Numbered from the stretch's first letter, positions 51,755 through 61,570 are shown. The stretch is DNA of 64,000 bases from Blastochloris viridis (GCF_001402875.1 NZ_CP012946.1:1-64000); one strand, 5' to 3'. A program made the numbers and translations. Notes: generated by a model not told the origin, from the letters alone.

Positions 51755-52264
51755 TCAACCAAGCAGCCGTTCCATGTAACGCGCCTCGCTGCCGTAGGAG
51801 GCGAGCTTGGCGCGCAACGCCGCCGTCTCGACCGGGTGGAAACCGTGCCGCGACCACACCGCCTCCGCGCCATAGACCGCGGTGAGCGTCATGGCGCGAA
51901 CGTCGTGGCGGCGTGCCACCTCGGCCAGGAGCGTGACGACCGCGCCGGCCAGCCCGCGCCCTCGCGCCGCCGGCAGAATGGCGATGTCGTGGATGTAGAG
52001 CGCGTCGCAGCGGGCGGGGAGCTGGCCGAGCATAGCGTCGAGCGCCACCGTCTCGCCGCGCGTCCACGGCAACGCCACGGCGTAGCCGGCCAAGACGTCG
52101 TTCGCCCCGGCAAGACCGAAGCAGCAGTCCGGCGCCAGCGCCAGCTTGTCGGCGAAGCTCTCGCGCCGCTCCGGGTAGGCGGCGTGCACCACCTCGGCGA
52201 CCGCCATCACGTCGCCGAGGTCGCGCGGCGACAGCGGCCGCCAGCGAAACGGCTCAGCCGACAA
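51755..52264 (-). CDS. GNAT family N-acetyltransferase
   Basis: 169-aa acetyltransferase: [28 protein letters not shown] holds beta-4 and the acetyl-CoA pyrophosphate loop, and [12 protein letters not shown] ends the fold. Substrate unknown. The start overlaps the rppH stop by 11 nt, so the two are translationally linked. It converges with atpC. Confidence 0.88.
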   Translation of the reverse strand: MSAEPFRWRPLSPRDLGDVMAVAEVVHAAYPERRESFADKLALAPDCCFGLAGANDVLAGYAVALPWTRGETVALDAMLGQLPARCDALYIHDIAILPAARGRGLAGAVVTLLAEVARRHDVRAMTLTAVYGAEAVWSRHGFHPVETAALRAKLASYGSEARYMERLLG

Positions 52265-52781
52265 GGTGGGCGAACTCCTGAACGACGCGGTGATAGACCG
52301 CGCGCTTGAACGGTACGATCAGCTCGGGCAGCCGCTCCAGCCGCTCCCACCGCCACGCCTTGAACTCGGGCGGGTGGGCGCCGCCGGCGGGGTGGTGGAT
52401 GTCGATTTCGCTGTCGGTGCCGGTGAAGCGCAGCGCGAACCATTTCTGGGTCTGGCCGCGATACTTGCCCTTCCAGGCGTGGCCGACCAGCTCGGGCGGC
52501 AGATCGTAGGTGAACCAGTCACGGGCCTCGGCGAGAAGCTCGACCGAGCGGACGTTGGTCTCCTCATAGAGCTCGCGCAACGCGGCGGGGTAGGGCTCCT
52601 CGCCGTCGTCGATGCCGCCCTGCGGCATCTGCCAGGGGCGGGCACTGTCGGTGTGCTCGGGTCCTTCGGTGCGGCTGCCGACGAACACGAGGTTCTCGGC
52701 ATTGAGCAGCACCACGCCGACGCAACGGCGGTAAGGCAGGTGCTCGGGAGAGACGTCTTTGTGGCGGGCCATTTTGCGCAT
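52254..52781 (-). CDS. rppH: RNA pyrophosphohydrolase RppH (Nudix)
   Basis: 175-aa Nudix hydrolase that removes pyrophosphate from mRNA 5' ends and so starts decay. The Nudix box spans about residues 55-77 ([20 protein letters not shown]), with [12 protein letters not shown] before it and [10 protein letters not shown] after it, as in the alphaproteobacterial RppH type. The start may be M1 (52781) or M4 (52772). The small gene of the DUF6338 islet lies 77 nt upstream. Confidence 0.94.
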   Translation of the reverse strand: MRKMARHKDVSPEHLPYRRCVGVVLLNAENLVFVGSRTEGPEHTDSARPWQMPQGGIDDGEEPYPAALRELYEETNVRSVELLAEARDWFTYDLPPELVGHAWKGKYRGQTQKWFALRFTGTDSEIDIHHPAGGAHPPEFKAWRWERLERLPELIVPFKRAVYHRVVQEFAHLVG

Positions 52782-52858
52782 CTACAACCGGCTTCAAAAC
52801 GCCGGAGCCTCTCATTGCCCGAACCAACCACACCACTCAAGCGCCGCCGCGAAGCCAG

Positions 52859-53056
52859 CTACTTCTTCTGGCCGCCCGCCGGGGGCACAGCCGAGCCGCC
52901 AGCGGGCGGGCGGGGATCGACGTGCGGCGTTCTGGGCGATGGCTTTGCCGCCGCTGAGGTGCCGTTTCGCACTGTCACGCGGTCGCCCGAACCCTGCGGC
53001 AGCGCTGCTACGCCCCACCCGAACGTTGTTCTGCCTTGTTTGGACCCGTCAGACAT
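52859..53056 (-). CDS. Small hypothetical protein with RTTFG motif, coupled to DUF6338
   Basis: 65-aa protein starting MSDGSKQGRTTFGWGVAALPQG and ending in a Pro/Gly/Lys tail (PPAGGSAVPPAGGQKK). AGGAGG sits about 7 nt before the ATG, and the start overlaps the DUF6338 stop by 8 nt. From memory, small RTTFG proteins accompany DUF6338 genes elsewhere. It is not otherwise recognisable and is probably disordered. Confidence 0.6.
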   Translation of the reverse strand: MSDGSKQGRTTFGWGVAALPQGSGDRVTVRNGTSAAAKPSPRTPHVDPRPPAGGSAVPPAGGQKK

Positions 53057-53654
53057 TCTTCGCCTCCTGGCCAGGGGAGAACAGTTCAACAAAATGGTAA
53101 TCGTCAGGCCGGAGCACCAGCCCCCGGGAGTCCGCCACCGGCGTGACGAAGCGGCCGGAAGCGTCGAGAGTCCAGGTTTGCTCCAGGTAAAGGTGGCCGG
53201 AACAAGGATGGAGCCCCGCATAGGAGTCGGTGCCGTAATATCCGCCGATGCGGCGGCCGTCCTTGAGGTGGACGATGACAAAATACGGCTCCCGCCGAAG
53301 AAACGCCGCGTCCCATCCGGTTCGCGCCCGATTCAAGATCAGGTTTGCCCGCTCCAGCCGCTCAAGTGCTGACCGCACCGCGAAAGGCCACAGCGTCGGC
53401 AGCACCACCAGCACGAGAAATGCGAAGCCGTAAGCCTGGCCGGGCGTGGCGGCGAACAGCAGTACCGGCGGCGCGCCAACGGCTGCGTTGAGTAGCCCGA
53501 ACGCCAGCGCTTCCGGAATAATATCCTTCAGATTGCGCTCGGTTGCCGGAACCAGAAGCCGCCACACCTGGATCGAGATGAACCCCGGCAGCGCAAGAAG
53601 AGCAAACAGGGCAATTGCCCGGTAAGTGTCGAACTCCTTAAGCAGGTCGTCCAT
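53049..53654 (-). CDS. DUF6338 family membrane protein
   Basis: 201-aa protein with about three N-terminal membrane helices: RAIALFALLALPGFISIQVWRLLVP, a second near AFGLLNAAVGAPPVLLF, and a third near FLVLVVLPTLWPF. A cytoplasmic C-terminal domain follows, with WDAAFLRREPYFVIVHLKDGRRIGGYYG..YLEQTW, a beta-rich Sm-like or OB-like pattern. Function unknown; DUF6338 genes appear in accessory islands in my memory. Start at MDDLLKEFDTY (53654). Composition is a little lower in GC than its neighbours, consistent with acquisition. Confidence 0.75.
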   Translation of the reverse strand: MDDLLKEFDTYRAIALFALLALPGFISIQVWRLLVPATERNLKDIIPEALAFGLLNAAVGAPPVLLFAATPGQAYGFAFLVLVVLPTLWPFAVRSALERLERANLILNRARTGWDAAFLRREPYFVIVHLKDGRRIGGYYGTDSYAGLHPCSGHLYLEQTWTLDASGRFVTPVADSRGLVLRPDDYHFVELFSPGQEAKNV

Positions 53655-53722
53655 GGTTGCAGGCCGCTGCGATTTCCGTGGATACAACCAGCCTATCACA
53701 GCGGCAGGTGCTGCGGAGGAGG

Positions 53723-54928
53723 TCAGACCGGCTTCTTGTTGCGGGCGACGACGGCGCTGAGCGGCACCAGCAGATAGCCGCGGCTCTCCGCCTCGCGCAC
53801 CCAGCGGGCGATGCGCTCGACCGACACCGGCATCGCCGAGGCGAAGCCCACCGCCGTGCCGTGCTCACCCGCGAGCTTCTCCAGCCGCATCAGCGCGTTG
53901 TCGATCTCGACCGGCGAGGCGACGGCGTCGAGCACGACGTCGGCGCGGGCGAACGTGGTGCCGAGGCCGCCGGCGATCTCCCGCGTCACGCTGCGCTGGG
54001 AGGCGCCGTCGTCGAGATACATCAGTCCGCGCTGGGTGACGTCGCGCATCACCGGCAACAGTGCGCTTTCCGATGAGGTGAAGCGGGCCCCCATATAGGC
54101 GGCGACGCCGATGAAGCCGGGAAACCGCGACAGGAACCACTGCAGGCGGTCGACGTTCTGGTCGCCCGTCATCGTCGTCAGCAGGGTCTGCGGACCGGGG
54201 TCGTTGTCGGGATAGTCGAATGGCTCCATCGGCACCTGGAGCAGCAGCTCGTGCCCTTTGGTGCGGGCGCGGGCGGCGACGCGCTCAAGATCGGTGCCGT
54301 AGGGCGCGAACGCCAGCGTCACCTCCGGCGGCAGCTTGGCAATGGTCTCGCTGGTGCCGTTGGCGCTGATGCCAAGGCCGCCGATGACGATGGCGATGCG
54401 CGGCATTGCCGCCTTGGCGGGCGAGAGCGCCGGCGCCGCTCGGGCGTAGGCATCGAACGGCCGGGCGCCATCGCTGCCGATCCGCGGCACGTTGCCGTGG
54501 CGGGTTTGCTCGATCAGGCGAGGGTCGGGCGCCGGCGCGAGCTGGCCGCCTTCGGTTCCACCGCTGCCGCCGACCACCACCTCGTTGGTCTTGCCGCTGC
54601 GGCCGTCGATCACGTTGACCGCCGGCTGGGCGGGCGCGGCCGTCGCCGCGGACGTGCTGGCGGCGGGGGGCGGCGTCGACGCTGGGGGCGGTGTTGACGC
54701 CTCGTCCAGCGTGCCGATGATCTTGACCCGGGCCACCGGTTCGCCGCCGAGCGGGTCGTTGACGGTCATCATCCAGCCGACCATGGCGGCGAGGAACAGT
54801 GCCCCGGCGCCGGTCATCATCAGCACCAGCGGGAACCGAAACAGCCGCGTGCGAAAGGCCTTGAAGCGCGAGCTGCCGAGTTTGGTTGGCGGCGTGCCCA
54901 ACGGTTGCTGAAGATCATCCACCGACAT
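53723..54928 (-). CDS. Divergent polysaccharide deacetylase family protein
   Basis: 401-aa protein with one N-terminal membrane helix (about residues 33-55), a Pro/Ala/Thr-rich periplasmic linker and a C-terminal YibQ-type domain: RIAIVIGGLGISANGTSETIAKLP, LLLQVPMEPFDYPDNDPGP and MYLDDGASQRS. The ctpA-deacetylase-rppH order is known in this bacterial group. Deacetylase activity is not proven for these divergent members; a role in envelope maintenance with ctpA and envC is likely. Confidence 0.9.
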   Translation of the reverse strand: MSVDDLQQPLGTPPTKLGSSRFKAFRTRLFRFPLVLMMTGAGALFLAAMVGWMMTVNDPLGGEPVARVKIIGTLDEASTPPPASTPPPAASTSAATAAPAQPAVNVIDGRSGKTNEVVVGGSGGTEGGQLAPAPDPRLIEQTRHGNVPRIGSDGARPFDAYARAAPALSPAKAAMPRIAIVIGGLGISANGTSETIAKLPPEVTLAFAPYGTDLERVAARARTKGHELLLQVPMEPFDYPDNDPGPQTLLTTMTGDQNVDRLQWFLSRFPGFIGVAAYMGARFTSSESALLPVMRDVTQRGLMYLDDGASQRSVTREIAGGLGTTFARADVVLDAVASPVEIDNALMRLEKLAGEHGTAVGFASAMPVSVERIARWVREAESRGYLLVPLSAVVARNKKPV

Positions 54929-54965
54929 GGGTCGTGCGCCACTCAGGCCGAATCATCGTCACAGT

Positions 54966-55013
54966 CTAGATCATGATCGGGAAAAGTGAAAACCCGGTTA
55001 CGAAAACATCATT
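54966..55013. repeat. Palindromic repeat, TCATGATC..AAACCGG type
   Basis: CTAGATCATGATCGGGAAAAGTG, then AAACCCGGTTACG, then AAAACATCATTC. It resembles the TAGATCATGATCGGAAAAGTGGAAACCGG elements I know from Rhizobiales. It lies between two minus-strand genes, the deacetylase and the end of ctpA. Confidence 0.55.
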
Positions 55014-55065
55014 CTTTACCAAAAGCTTAAGCCAGCCTCCCTGGCGTTGCACCGCTTTGCAAACG

Positions 55066-55093
55066 AAAACGCCCGGCCGAGGCCGGGCGTTTG
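55066..55093 (-). terminator. Intrinsic terminator after ctpA
   Basis: AAACGCCCGGCC/GGCCGGGCGTTT hairpin (55067-55078 with 55081-55092), 27 nt past the ctpA stop, followed on the minus strand by a T-run. Confidence 0.88.
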
Positions 55094-55119
55094 CATTGGG
55101 GAGGGGCGGCAGACGCCGC

Positions 55120-56481
55120 TCAGTTCGGCACGCCAGCCTTGGTGCTTGGCGGGAAGGCGGCGTTGGTGATCTTCCCGCTCAAAAGGTCGATCGCCATCTG
55201 CAGCTGCTTGTCGTCCTTGGCTTCGGCGGGAACGTAAGCCGGCGAGCCGGTCTTCTCTTCCTCTTTGTCGTTCTTGAGGTGGCCGCGCAGGGACGATTCG
55301 CCGCGCGGCTCACCGGCGCCGACCGCAGCGGCCTTGGCCTTCTGCTCGTCCGGCATGTCCTGGATCATCTCGATGTCGGGCTCGATGCCCTTGGCCTGGA
55401 TCGAGCGGCCAGACGGGGTGTAGTAGCGCGCGGTGGTCAGGCGGATGGCGCCGTTCTGGCCGAGCGGGATGATGGTCTGCACCGAGCCCTTGCCGAACGA
55501 CCGCGAGCCGAGCACGGCGGCGCGCTTGTGGTCCTGCAGCGCCCCGGCGACGATTTCCGAGGCCGACGCCGAGCCGCCATTGATCAGGACGATGATCGGC
55601 TTGCCCTTGGTGAGGTCGCCGCCGCGGGCGTTGCGCCGCTGGGTTTCCTCACTGTTGCGGCCACGGGTCGAGACGATCTCGCCACGATCGAGGAAGGTGT
55701 CGGTGACGTCGACCGCTGCGTCGAGCAGGCCGCCGGGGTTGTTGCGCAGGTCGACGATGAAGCCCTTGAGCTTGTCGGCCGGGATCTTCTTGGTGAGGTC
55801 CTCGATCGCGCGCTTCAGCGTCTCGGCGGTCTGTTCGGTGAACGACGACAGCCGGATGTAGCCGATGTCCTGATCGGCGCCTTCCTCGCGCCAGCGCACC
55901 ACGCGGATGCGGATGAGGTCGCGCACCAGCTTGGCTTCGATCGGCTTCTCGGCGCCCTTGCGCGAAATACGCAGCACGATCGGGGTGTTGATCGGGCCGC
56001 GCATCTTCTCGACCGCCTGCTGCAGCGTCAGGCCCTGCACCGCCTCGTTGTCGAGGTGGGTGATGAGGTCGCCGGCCTGGATGCCGGCGCGTGCGGCCGG
56101 GGTGTCGTCGATCGGCGCGACCACCTTGACCAGGCCGTCCTCCATCGACACCTCGATGCCGAGGCCGCCGAACTCGCCGCGGGTCTGCACCTGCATGTCG
56201 CGGAACGACTTGGCATCCATATAGCTCGAGTGCGGGTCGAGCGAGGTCAGCATGCCGTTGATGGCGGCTTCGACCAGCTTGGCGTCGTCGGGCTTCTCGA
56301 CATAATCGGAGCGGATACGCTCGAACACGTCGCCGAACAAATTGAGCTGGCGGTAGGTATCGGTCGTGGCCGCCGACTTGGCGAACGCGCCGAACTGGGT
56401 CAGCCCAGGTTGGCTCACCACCACCGCCAGCACGGCGCCGGCCGCCGCACCGAGAAAGAACAAGGGCGTTCTGCGCATCAT
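55120..56481 (-). CDS. ctpA: Carboxy-terminal processing protease CtpA (S41)
   Basis: 453-aa periplasmic serine protease with an N-terminal signal or anchor. The PDZ domain covers about residues 100-180 (EFGGLGIEV, AGIQAGDLITHLDNEAVQG). The S41 catalytic dyad is S306 in GGSASASEI and K331 in SFGKGSVQT. The start is the ATG at 56481, which overlaps the envC stop as ATGA; an upstream GTG at 56514 would lie inside envC. Works with EnvC-type factors in envelope and peptidoglycan processing. Confidence 0.96.
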   Translation of the reverse strand: MMRRTPLFFLGAAAGAVLAVVVSQPGLTQFGAFAKSAATTDTYRQLNLFGDVFERIRSDYVEKPDDAKLVEAAINGMLTSLDPHSSYMDAKSFRDMQVQTRGEFGGLGIEVSMEDGLVKVVAPIDDTPAARAGIQAGDLITHLDNEAVQGLTLQQAVEKMRGPINTPIVLRISRKGAEKPIEAKLVRDLIRIRVVRWREEGADQDIGYIRLSSFTEQTAETLKRAIEDLTKKIPADKLKGFIVDLRNNPGGLLDAAVDVTDTFLDRGEIVSTRGRNSEETQRRNARGGDLTKGKPIIVLINGGSASASEIVAGALQDHKRAAVLGSRSFGKGSVQTIIPLGQNGAIRLTTARYYTPSGRSIQAKGIEPDIEMIQDMPDEQKAKAAAVGAGEPRGESSLRGHLKNDKEEEKTGSPAYVPAEAKDDKQLQMAIDLLSGKITNAAFPPSTKAGVPN

Positions 56482-57758
56482 CCGCGAACCTTTTCGCTGT
56501 CTGTCGATATCCACCAGGGACCAGGGTCGATCGCCGTTCCGTCCTTGCGGAATTCGACGTAAAGAGTCGGCTGGCTGGTTCCGATCGTCACCAGAGACGC
56601 AGCCCGTGGACCGCCACCCATCCCGCCGACAGGCTCGCCGGTCAAGACGAATTGTCCGAGCTGCACGGTGATGCGGTCCATGCCCGCTAAAAGAATATGG
56701 TAGCCGCTGCCGGCATTGATGATCAAGAGCTGGCCATAGGACCGGAACGGCCCGGCGAACACCACCCAGCCGTCGCAGGGCGAGGTCACCTGGGCATTGG
56801 TGCGGGTTGCCAGCGACACCCCGCGCTCGAGGCCGCCGAGGCCGTCCTTCTCGCCGAAATCGCGCAGCCGCACGCCGTTAACCGGCAGCGGCAGCAGGCC
56901 TTTAGCCTGGGCGAACGGCAGCGCCGGCGCCAGTCGCCCGGCGTCCTTCAGCGCAGCCGCGGCATTGCCGGGCTGGCGATCCGGCGCCTTGGCCGCCGCT
57001 TCGGCGGCTTTGGCGGCGGGGCCGGCCTCCATGCTGGAGATCAATTTCTCGAGGGAATCGGCCTGACGGGCGAGGTCCCTGGTGCGCTGGCGCTCGGCCT
57101 CAAGCGCCTGCACGCTGTCGCGCTCGCGGTTCTGGCGTTCCTCGGCCAGCGCGGTGAGGCGCTGGTGCTCCTCGGCCAGGGCGGTGCGCGAGGACTCCAG
57201 GCTGGCCTTCTCGTCGGCGATGGCGCGGCGCAGCCGCACCAGCTCGGCGAGGTCGCCGGCCAAAGCCAGCGCCTCCAGCCGGAGTTCGGGCAGCAGCGAG
57301 CCGACCAGCATGGCGCTGCGCACCGCTTCCAGCACGTCCTCCGGCCGGGCGATCAGCGCCGGCGGCGGCGCGCGGCCCATCCGCTGCAGCACCGCGAGCA
57401 GGTCCGCCAGCAGCTTGCGGCGGCCGTTCAACGCGGTGCGGATGCGGGCCTCGTCGGAATCGAGCTGCGGCAGCCGCGCCTCGGACTCGGTGATCTTGGC
57501 CTCGACGCCGCGGATGCGCGCCGCAGTGTCGATCAGGGTCTGGGTCAGCGCCTTGCGGTCGTTGCGGATGGCTTCGATCTCGCCGCGGATGCGGGCCTCC
57601 GCCTCCGAGGCCCGTTTCTGATCCTCGCGCACCTTGTCGAGTTCGCGCGCCTTCTCCTCCCGGCTGGCGACCGGCTTGTCCTGGGAAACGGCAGGATGCG
57701 GCCAGGCCAGCAGGGCAGCGATGAGGGCGATCTCCGGAACTCTCGGGCGGCGGCGCAT
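56478..57758 (-). CDS. envC: Murein hydrolase activator EnvC family protein
   Basis: 426-aa periplasmic protein with a signal peptide (EIALIAALLAWPHPAVSQ), long coiled coils over about residues 30-250 (KARELDKVREDQKRASEAEARI, ADEKASLESSRTALAEEHQRL) and a C-terminal LytM domain. The LytM domain keeps SPCDGWVVFAGPFRSYGQLLIIN, but the metal-binding histidines of active LytM peptidases are largely absent, as in EnvC activators. Start at MRRRPRVPEIAL (57758). Coupled to ctpA. Confidence 0.93.
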   Translation of the reverse strand: MRRRPRVPEIALIAALLAWPHPAVSQDKPVASREEKARELDKVREDQKRASEAEARIRGEIEAIRNDRKALTQTLIDTAARIRGVEAKITESEARLPQLDSDEARIRTALNGRRKLLADLLAVLQRMGRAPPPALIARPEDVLEAVRSAMLVGSLLPELRLEALALAGDLAELVRLRRAIADEKASLESSRTALAEEHQRLTALAEERQNRERDSVQALEAERQRTRDLARQADSLEKLISSMEAGPAAKAAEAAAKAPDRQPGNAAAALKDAGRLAPALPFAQAKGLLPLPVNGVRLRDFGEKDGLGGLERGVSLATRTNAQVTSPCDGWVVFAGPFRSYGQLLIINAGSGYHILLAGMDRITVQLGQFVLTGEPVGGMGGGPRAASLVTIGTSQPTLYVEFRKDGTAIDPGPWWISTDSEKVRG

Positions 57759-57914
57759 CAGCGGGACATGATCTGGCACCTGGATAAACCCAGGTTCGGG
57801 CAAAGATGGGGCAGGATTTCGCGCGTCGCCGGCCGGCGCTGCCGCGATCGGCGGTTCTCCTTTAGGGCGTACCACCGATCTGATCGCACCCAGCGGCCGA
57901 TCTAAGCCTTTGAG

Positions 57915-57961
57915 GTATCGCACTCTCTCGCAAAGCCGGCACCTGCCTGCGGAGAGTGCTT
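57915..57961. repeat. Palindromic repeat, module-2 type
   Basis: TATCGCACTCTCTCGCAAAG, then CCGGCACC, then CTGCGGAGAGTGCTTG. Arms GCACTCTC/GAGAGTGC pair perfectly. This is the layout of module 2 at 7095-7148 and 27230-27277, between rlmH and envC. Confidence 0.6.
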
Positions 57962-58009
57962 GAGCCGGCCCACGGCAATAATCCGTTAACCATGGCGTCA
58001 CCGCCGGCG

Positions 58010-58492
58010 TCAGGCGCGGTGGTAGGGGTGGCCGGACAGGATGGTCATGGCGCGGTAGACCTGCTCGGCGAGCAGGACGCGCACCAGCTGGTGCGGCCAG
58101 GTCAGCGCGCCGAACGACACCACCAGCTCGGCCCGCGCCCGCAGCGCCTCCGCCAAGCCGTCCGGGCCGCCGATGACGAAGGCGAGCGTGCCGCGACCGC
58201 TGTCGCGGGCACGGCCGATGTGGGCGGCAAAATCCGTGCTGGCGAGCGATTTGCCGCGTTCGTCGAGCGCGATCACGCTCGCACCTGCCGGCAGTGCCGC
58301 GGCGATGCGAACGGCCTCCTCGTCGATGCGGGCCTCGGCCCGGCGGGCGGCGCTCTCGCTGAGTTCGGTCAGATCGACCGGGGCGAGGGCAAGCCCGCGG
58401 CCCAGCGCGCGGGCTCGCTCGAGGTAGCGCGTCTCAAGCTCCCGCTCGGCACCGGATTTGAGCCGGCCGACGGCGACAATGACAATCCGCAC
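58010..58492 (-). CDS. rlmH: 23S rRNA (pseudouridine1915-N3)-methyltransferase RlmH
   Basis: 160-aa SPOUT methyltransferase acting on helix 69 of the 70S ribosome. The start [27 protein letters not shown] uses GTG at 58492, giving the usual family length; the frame open upstream overlaps rsfS. SPOUT knot motifs are present: [17 protein letters not shown] and [23 protein letters not shown]. It follows rsfS by 14 nt, the usual pairing. Confidence 0.96.
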   Translation of the reverse strand: MRIVIVAVGRLKSGAERELETRYLERARALGRGLALAPVDLTELSESAARRAEARIDEEAVRIAAALPAGASVIALDERGKSLASTDFAAHIGRARDSGRGTLAFVIGGPDGLAEALRARAELVVSFGALTWPHQLVRVLLAEQVYRAMTILSGHPYHRA

Positions 58493-58506
58493 CGCCCAGC
58501 CGGCCG

Positions 58507-58866
58507 TCAGGATGCGCGGGTGCGGCCGTCGGGACCGACGCCCGACCACATCTTCTCGATGTTGTAGAAGCCGCGCACTTCCGGCCGGAAGACGTGGACG
58601 ATGACGTCGCCGGCGTCGATCAGCACCCAGTCGCAGTGCGGCTGACCCTCGACCCGCACGCCATCGACCCCGTGGCTCTTGAGGTGCTCGACAATGTGAT
58701 CGGCGATGGCGCCAACATGCCGTTGCGACCGGCCGGAACTGACCACCATCCAATCGGCGATCGGCGTTTTGCCGGCCAGATCGATGGTCACGGTGTCTTC
58801 GGCCTGATCGTCGTCCAGGCGCGTGAGCACCATCGTGAGGATCTCGCTAGCGGCAGGACGCGCCAT
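58507..58866 (-). CDS. rsfS: Ribosome silencing factor RsfS
   Basis: 119-aa factor that binds L14 and blocks subunit joining in starvation. Core: [34 protein letters not shown] and [35 protein letters not shown], both highly characteristic. Lies between nadD and rlmH. Confidence 0.97.
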   Translation of the reverse strand: MARPAASEILTMVLTRLDDDQAEDTVTIDLAGKTPIADWMVVSSGRSQRHVGAIADHIVEHLKSHGVDGVRVEGQPHCDWVLIDAGDVIVHVFRPEVRGFYNIEKMWSGVGPDGRTRAS

Positions 58867-58995
58867 CGAGACCGGCGCGGTCGGGACGGAGCCTTCGACC
58901 GCGGACAGGGCTTGGGTGGACAGGGATTCCTACCTTTTCTCTGCGGCGCCGACAGTCGGCGCCAAATCTAGAATACGTCATGACGGGCGACGGTT

Positions 58996-59772
58996 TCAAT
59001 ACGTCGTCGGTTGCGCCAAGGTCGCCGGGCGTCGTTGACGTTGCCGCAGGGCAGTCGACGACAGCGGCGACTTGAGCCCGTGCAGGAAAACCCAGGCCGG
59101 CGCGGTGGCGCCAGCCAGGGCGTGGGCGTTGTCTTCGGCCAGCCGGTTGCGCGCCAGCGCGCGTGCCGCCGGGGCGGCCAGCGGCCGCCAATGGGCACCG
59201 CCGCGGTCGACCACCGCGATGGGCAGCAGATCGGCGATGTCGCGCCAGTGCTGCCAGCGATGAAAGCCGGCGAGGTTGTCGGCGCCCATGATCCAGACCA
59301 ACCGCACGCCGGGGCAGCGCCGCGTGAGATAGGCCAGGGTGTCGAAGGTGTAGCGGGTGCCGATCTCGGCCTCGATCCCGCTCACCTTGATGCGCGGATG
59401 CCGTGCCAGCGCCCGTGCCGCCGCAAGCCGGGCCTCGAGCGGCGGCAGCCCGGCGGTCGCCTTCAGCGGGTTGCCGGGCGTGACCAGCCACCACACGAAA
59501 TCGAGCCCGAGCCGCTTCATCGCCAGCAACGAGGCGGCGCGGTGGGCGGCGTGGGGCGGGTCGAACGAGCCGCCGAACAGGCCGACCTTCAGCCCGGCCG
59601 CGGTGGCCGGCAGCCGCGCCGGCACGCCGGCGCCGCCATGCGGTTTGCCGCCGGCCAAGCCTTCGAGCCCGCTCGCCGAGTATCTTGGCGTCGAAACAGG
59701 ATCTTCGGCGATATCGCGTCCGGGATCACAGAGGGATCTGCCGGAAGCCGGATCACGGCCGGGTCTGCCCAT
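58996..59772 (-). CDS. nadD: Nicotinate-nucleotide adenylyltransferase
   Basis: NAD biosynthesis enzyme adding AMP to NaMN. The core begins [17 protein letters not shown] with the HXXH-like site, then [19 protein letters not shown] and [13 protein letters not shown]. Taken from ATG 59772 it is 258 aa, longer than the usual ~200, with about 50 extra Gly/Arg-rich residues and 20 nt overlap into proA. A GTG at 59625 would give about 209 aa and starts just before the core; I keep the ATG but the start is unsure. Confidence 0.88.
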   Translation of the reverse strand: MGRPGRDPASGRSLCDPGRDIAEDPVSTPRYSASGLEGLAGGKPHGGAGVPARLPATAAGLKVGLFGGSFDPPHAAHRAASLLAMKRLGLDFVWWLVTPGNPLKATAGLPPLEARLAAARALARHPRIKVSGIEAEIGTRYTFDTLAYLTRRCPGVRLVWIMGADNLAGFHRWQHWRDIADLLPIAVVDRGGAHWRPLAAPAARALARNRLAEDNAHALAGATAPAWVFLHGLKSPLSSTALRQRQRRPATLAQPTTY

Positions 59773-61039
59773 TTCCGCGCACTTTATACTTGAAACTGGT
59801 GAGCTGCTCGACCCCGACCGGGCCGCGGGCGTGCAGCTTGCCGGTGGCGATGCCGATCTCGGCGCCGAAGCCGAACTCGCCGCCGTCGGCGAACTGGGTC
59901 GAGGCATTGACCAGCACGATGGCGGAGTCGACCTCGCCGAGGAAGCGCTCGGCGGCGGTGAAGTCCTCGGTGATGATGGCGTCGGTGTGGTGGGAGCCGT
60001 AGCGCTCGATGTGGGCGATGGCGGCCTCGATGCCGTCCACCACCTTGGCCGAGATGATGGCGTCGAGGTACTCGGTCGACCAGTCGGCCGCCGCCGCCGC
60101 CGTGACGCGGCGATCGGCCGCCTGCACCGCCGCGTCGCCGCGCACCGCGCAGCCGGCGTCGAGCAGCATGGCGACCAGCGGCTGAAGGTGGGTCGAGGCC
60201 ACCGCCCGGTCGACCAGCAGGGTCTCGGCGGCACCGCAGATGCCGGTGCGCCGCATCTTGGCGTTCAGCACCACCGCCTTGGCGGTGTCGAGGTTGGCGC
60301 CGGCGTGGACATAGACGTGGCAGATGCCCTCCAGGTGCGCGAACACCGGCACCCGTGCCTCGGCCTGCACCCGCGCGACGAGGCCCTTGCCGCCGCGCGG
60401 CACGATGACGTCGATGGCGCCGTTCAGCCCGGCGAGCATGGCGCCGACCGCAGCGCGGTCGCGGGTGGGCACCAGCTGGATGGCGTCGGCGGGAAGCCCC
60501 GCCTCATTCAGGCCGCGCACCAGCGCGCGGTGGATGGCGGTGGCCGAGCGCAGGCTCTCCGAGCCACCGCGCAAGATGGCGGCGTTGCCGGCCTTGATGC
60601 ACAGCGCGCCGGCGTCGGCGGTGACGCCCGGCCGGCTCTCATAGATCACGCCGATCACCCCGATCGGCACCCGCACCCGCTCGATCATCAGGCCGTTGGG
60701 CCGGGTCCAGGCCGCCAGCACCGAGCCGACCGGGTCACTGAGGCCGGCGACGACGTCGAGCCCGGCCGCGATCGCCTCGATGCGCTCGGGGGTCAGGGCC
60801 AGCCGGTCGAGGAACGCCTTGTCGGCGCCGCCGGCCGTTGCGTCGGCAACGTCCTCGGCGTTGGCGGTGAGGATGGCCTCGGCCTCAGTGCGCACCGCTG
60901 TGGCCATCGCCTTCAGCGCCTCGTCCTTGCGCGGCCCCGGCGTCAGCGCCAGGGCGCGGGCGCTCGCGCGGGCACGGGCGCCGATGTCGAGCATCATTGC
61001 GTCGAGGTCGTCAGGAGCCGTGGCGTCGGTCGCGGTCAT
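59753..61039 (-). CDS. proA: Glutamate-5-semialdehyde dehydrogenase (gamma-glutamyl phosphate reductase)
   Basis: 428-aa NADPH enzyme of proline synthesis, reducing gamma-glutamyl phosphate. The family motif [30 protein letters not shown] is followed by VPRGGKGLV. The catalytic cysteine is in [15 protein letters not shown], and [14 protein letters not shown] closes the protein. Next to proB on the same strand, although a small plus-strand gene lies between them. Confidence 0.97.
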   Translation of the reverse strand: MTATDATAPDDLDAMMLDIGARARASARALALTPGPRKDEALKAMATAVRTEAEAILTANAEDVADATAGGADKAFLDRLALTPERIEAIAAGLDVVAGLSDPVGSVLAAWTRPNGLMIERVRVPIGVIGVIYESRPGVTADAGALCIKAGNAAILRGGSESLRSATAIHRALVRGLNEAGLPADAIQLVPTRDRAAVGAMLAGLNGAIDVIVPRGGKGLVARVQAEARVPVFAHLEGICHVYVHAGANLDTAKAVVLNAKMRRTGICGAAETLLVDRAVASTHLQPLVAMLLDAGCAVRGDAAVQAADRRVTAAAAADWSTEYLDAIISAKVVDGIEAAIAHIERYGSHHTDAIITEDFTAAERFLGEVDSAIVLVNASTQFADGGEFGFGAEIGIATGKLHARGPVGVEQLTSFKYKVRGNGQTRP

Positions 61040-61254
61040 GGTTGAGTTCCATCAGCCCGCCAGTGTGGCGGGGCGCTGTCCTATCACAGAGCGGGGGTCG
61101 GCCGCGAGCGCAAGCCGCGCGCCCGCGCGGCTTTGCTGCCGGGCCCGGCATCGGGGCTTGCTCGTTCGGCGCGGCTGGGCGATAGCTGCGCCTCCCCCGT
61201 TCGCACCATGTTCGGCTCCGCCACGCAGAGCCGGTCTTCTGGGGTTCGGCTGCG

Positions 61255-61506
61255 ATGCTGGAACATCTCATTTCCGTCAGCGTATTCATCATCTTTCTCA
61301 TCAATACGCTGGCGCTGATCCATTACGTCTTTCTATGCCTGCGCGACGGCGTCGCCCAGGCCTACGGCCCGATCGGCTCGGACGAGTTCGCGATCTTTCG
61401 TGACGAGCGGCCCAACGCCTTCTTCGCATTCGTCGGGGCTTTTTCGGCGATCGCGGCGGCGATGGGCTGGATCAGCTATGACAGCCTGATGAGGCTGATC
61501 GGCTGA
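61255..61506 (+). CDS. Small two-helix membrane protein, hypothetical
   Basis: 83-aa protein on the strand opposite to proA and proB. Helix 1 covers about residues 5-25 (ISVSVFIIFLINTLALIHYVF), a polar loop contains GPIGSDEFAIFRDERPN, and helix 2 spans about 55-75 (AFFAFVGAFSAIAAAMGW). The alternation of helices and a plausible soluble loop look like a real protein, not a shadow, since no gene overlaps it. No ribosome-binding site is clear and no family recognised. Confidence 0.6.
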   Translation: MLEHLISVSVFIIFLINTLALIHYVFLCLRDGVAQAYGPIGSDEFAIFRDERPNAFFAFVGAFSAIAAAMGWISYDSLMRLIG

Positions 61507-61570
61507 GCCGGCCTGACCTCATGGCGGTTTCGGAATGGGCGCCGCGCGTGTCCACCCGCCGCCGGCGACG

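Noticed and set aside
58010..58753. Long form of rlmH starting inside rsfS
   Set aside because: The extra N-terminal residues are out-of-frame rsfS sequence. The GTG at 58492 gives the normal family start and length.
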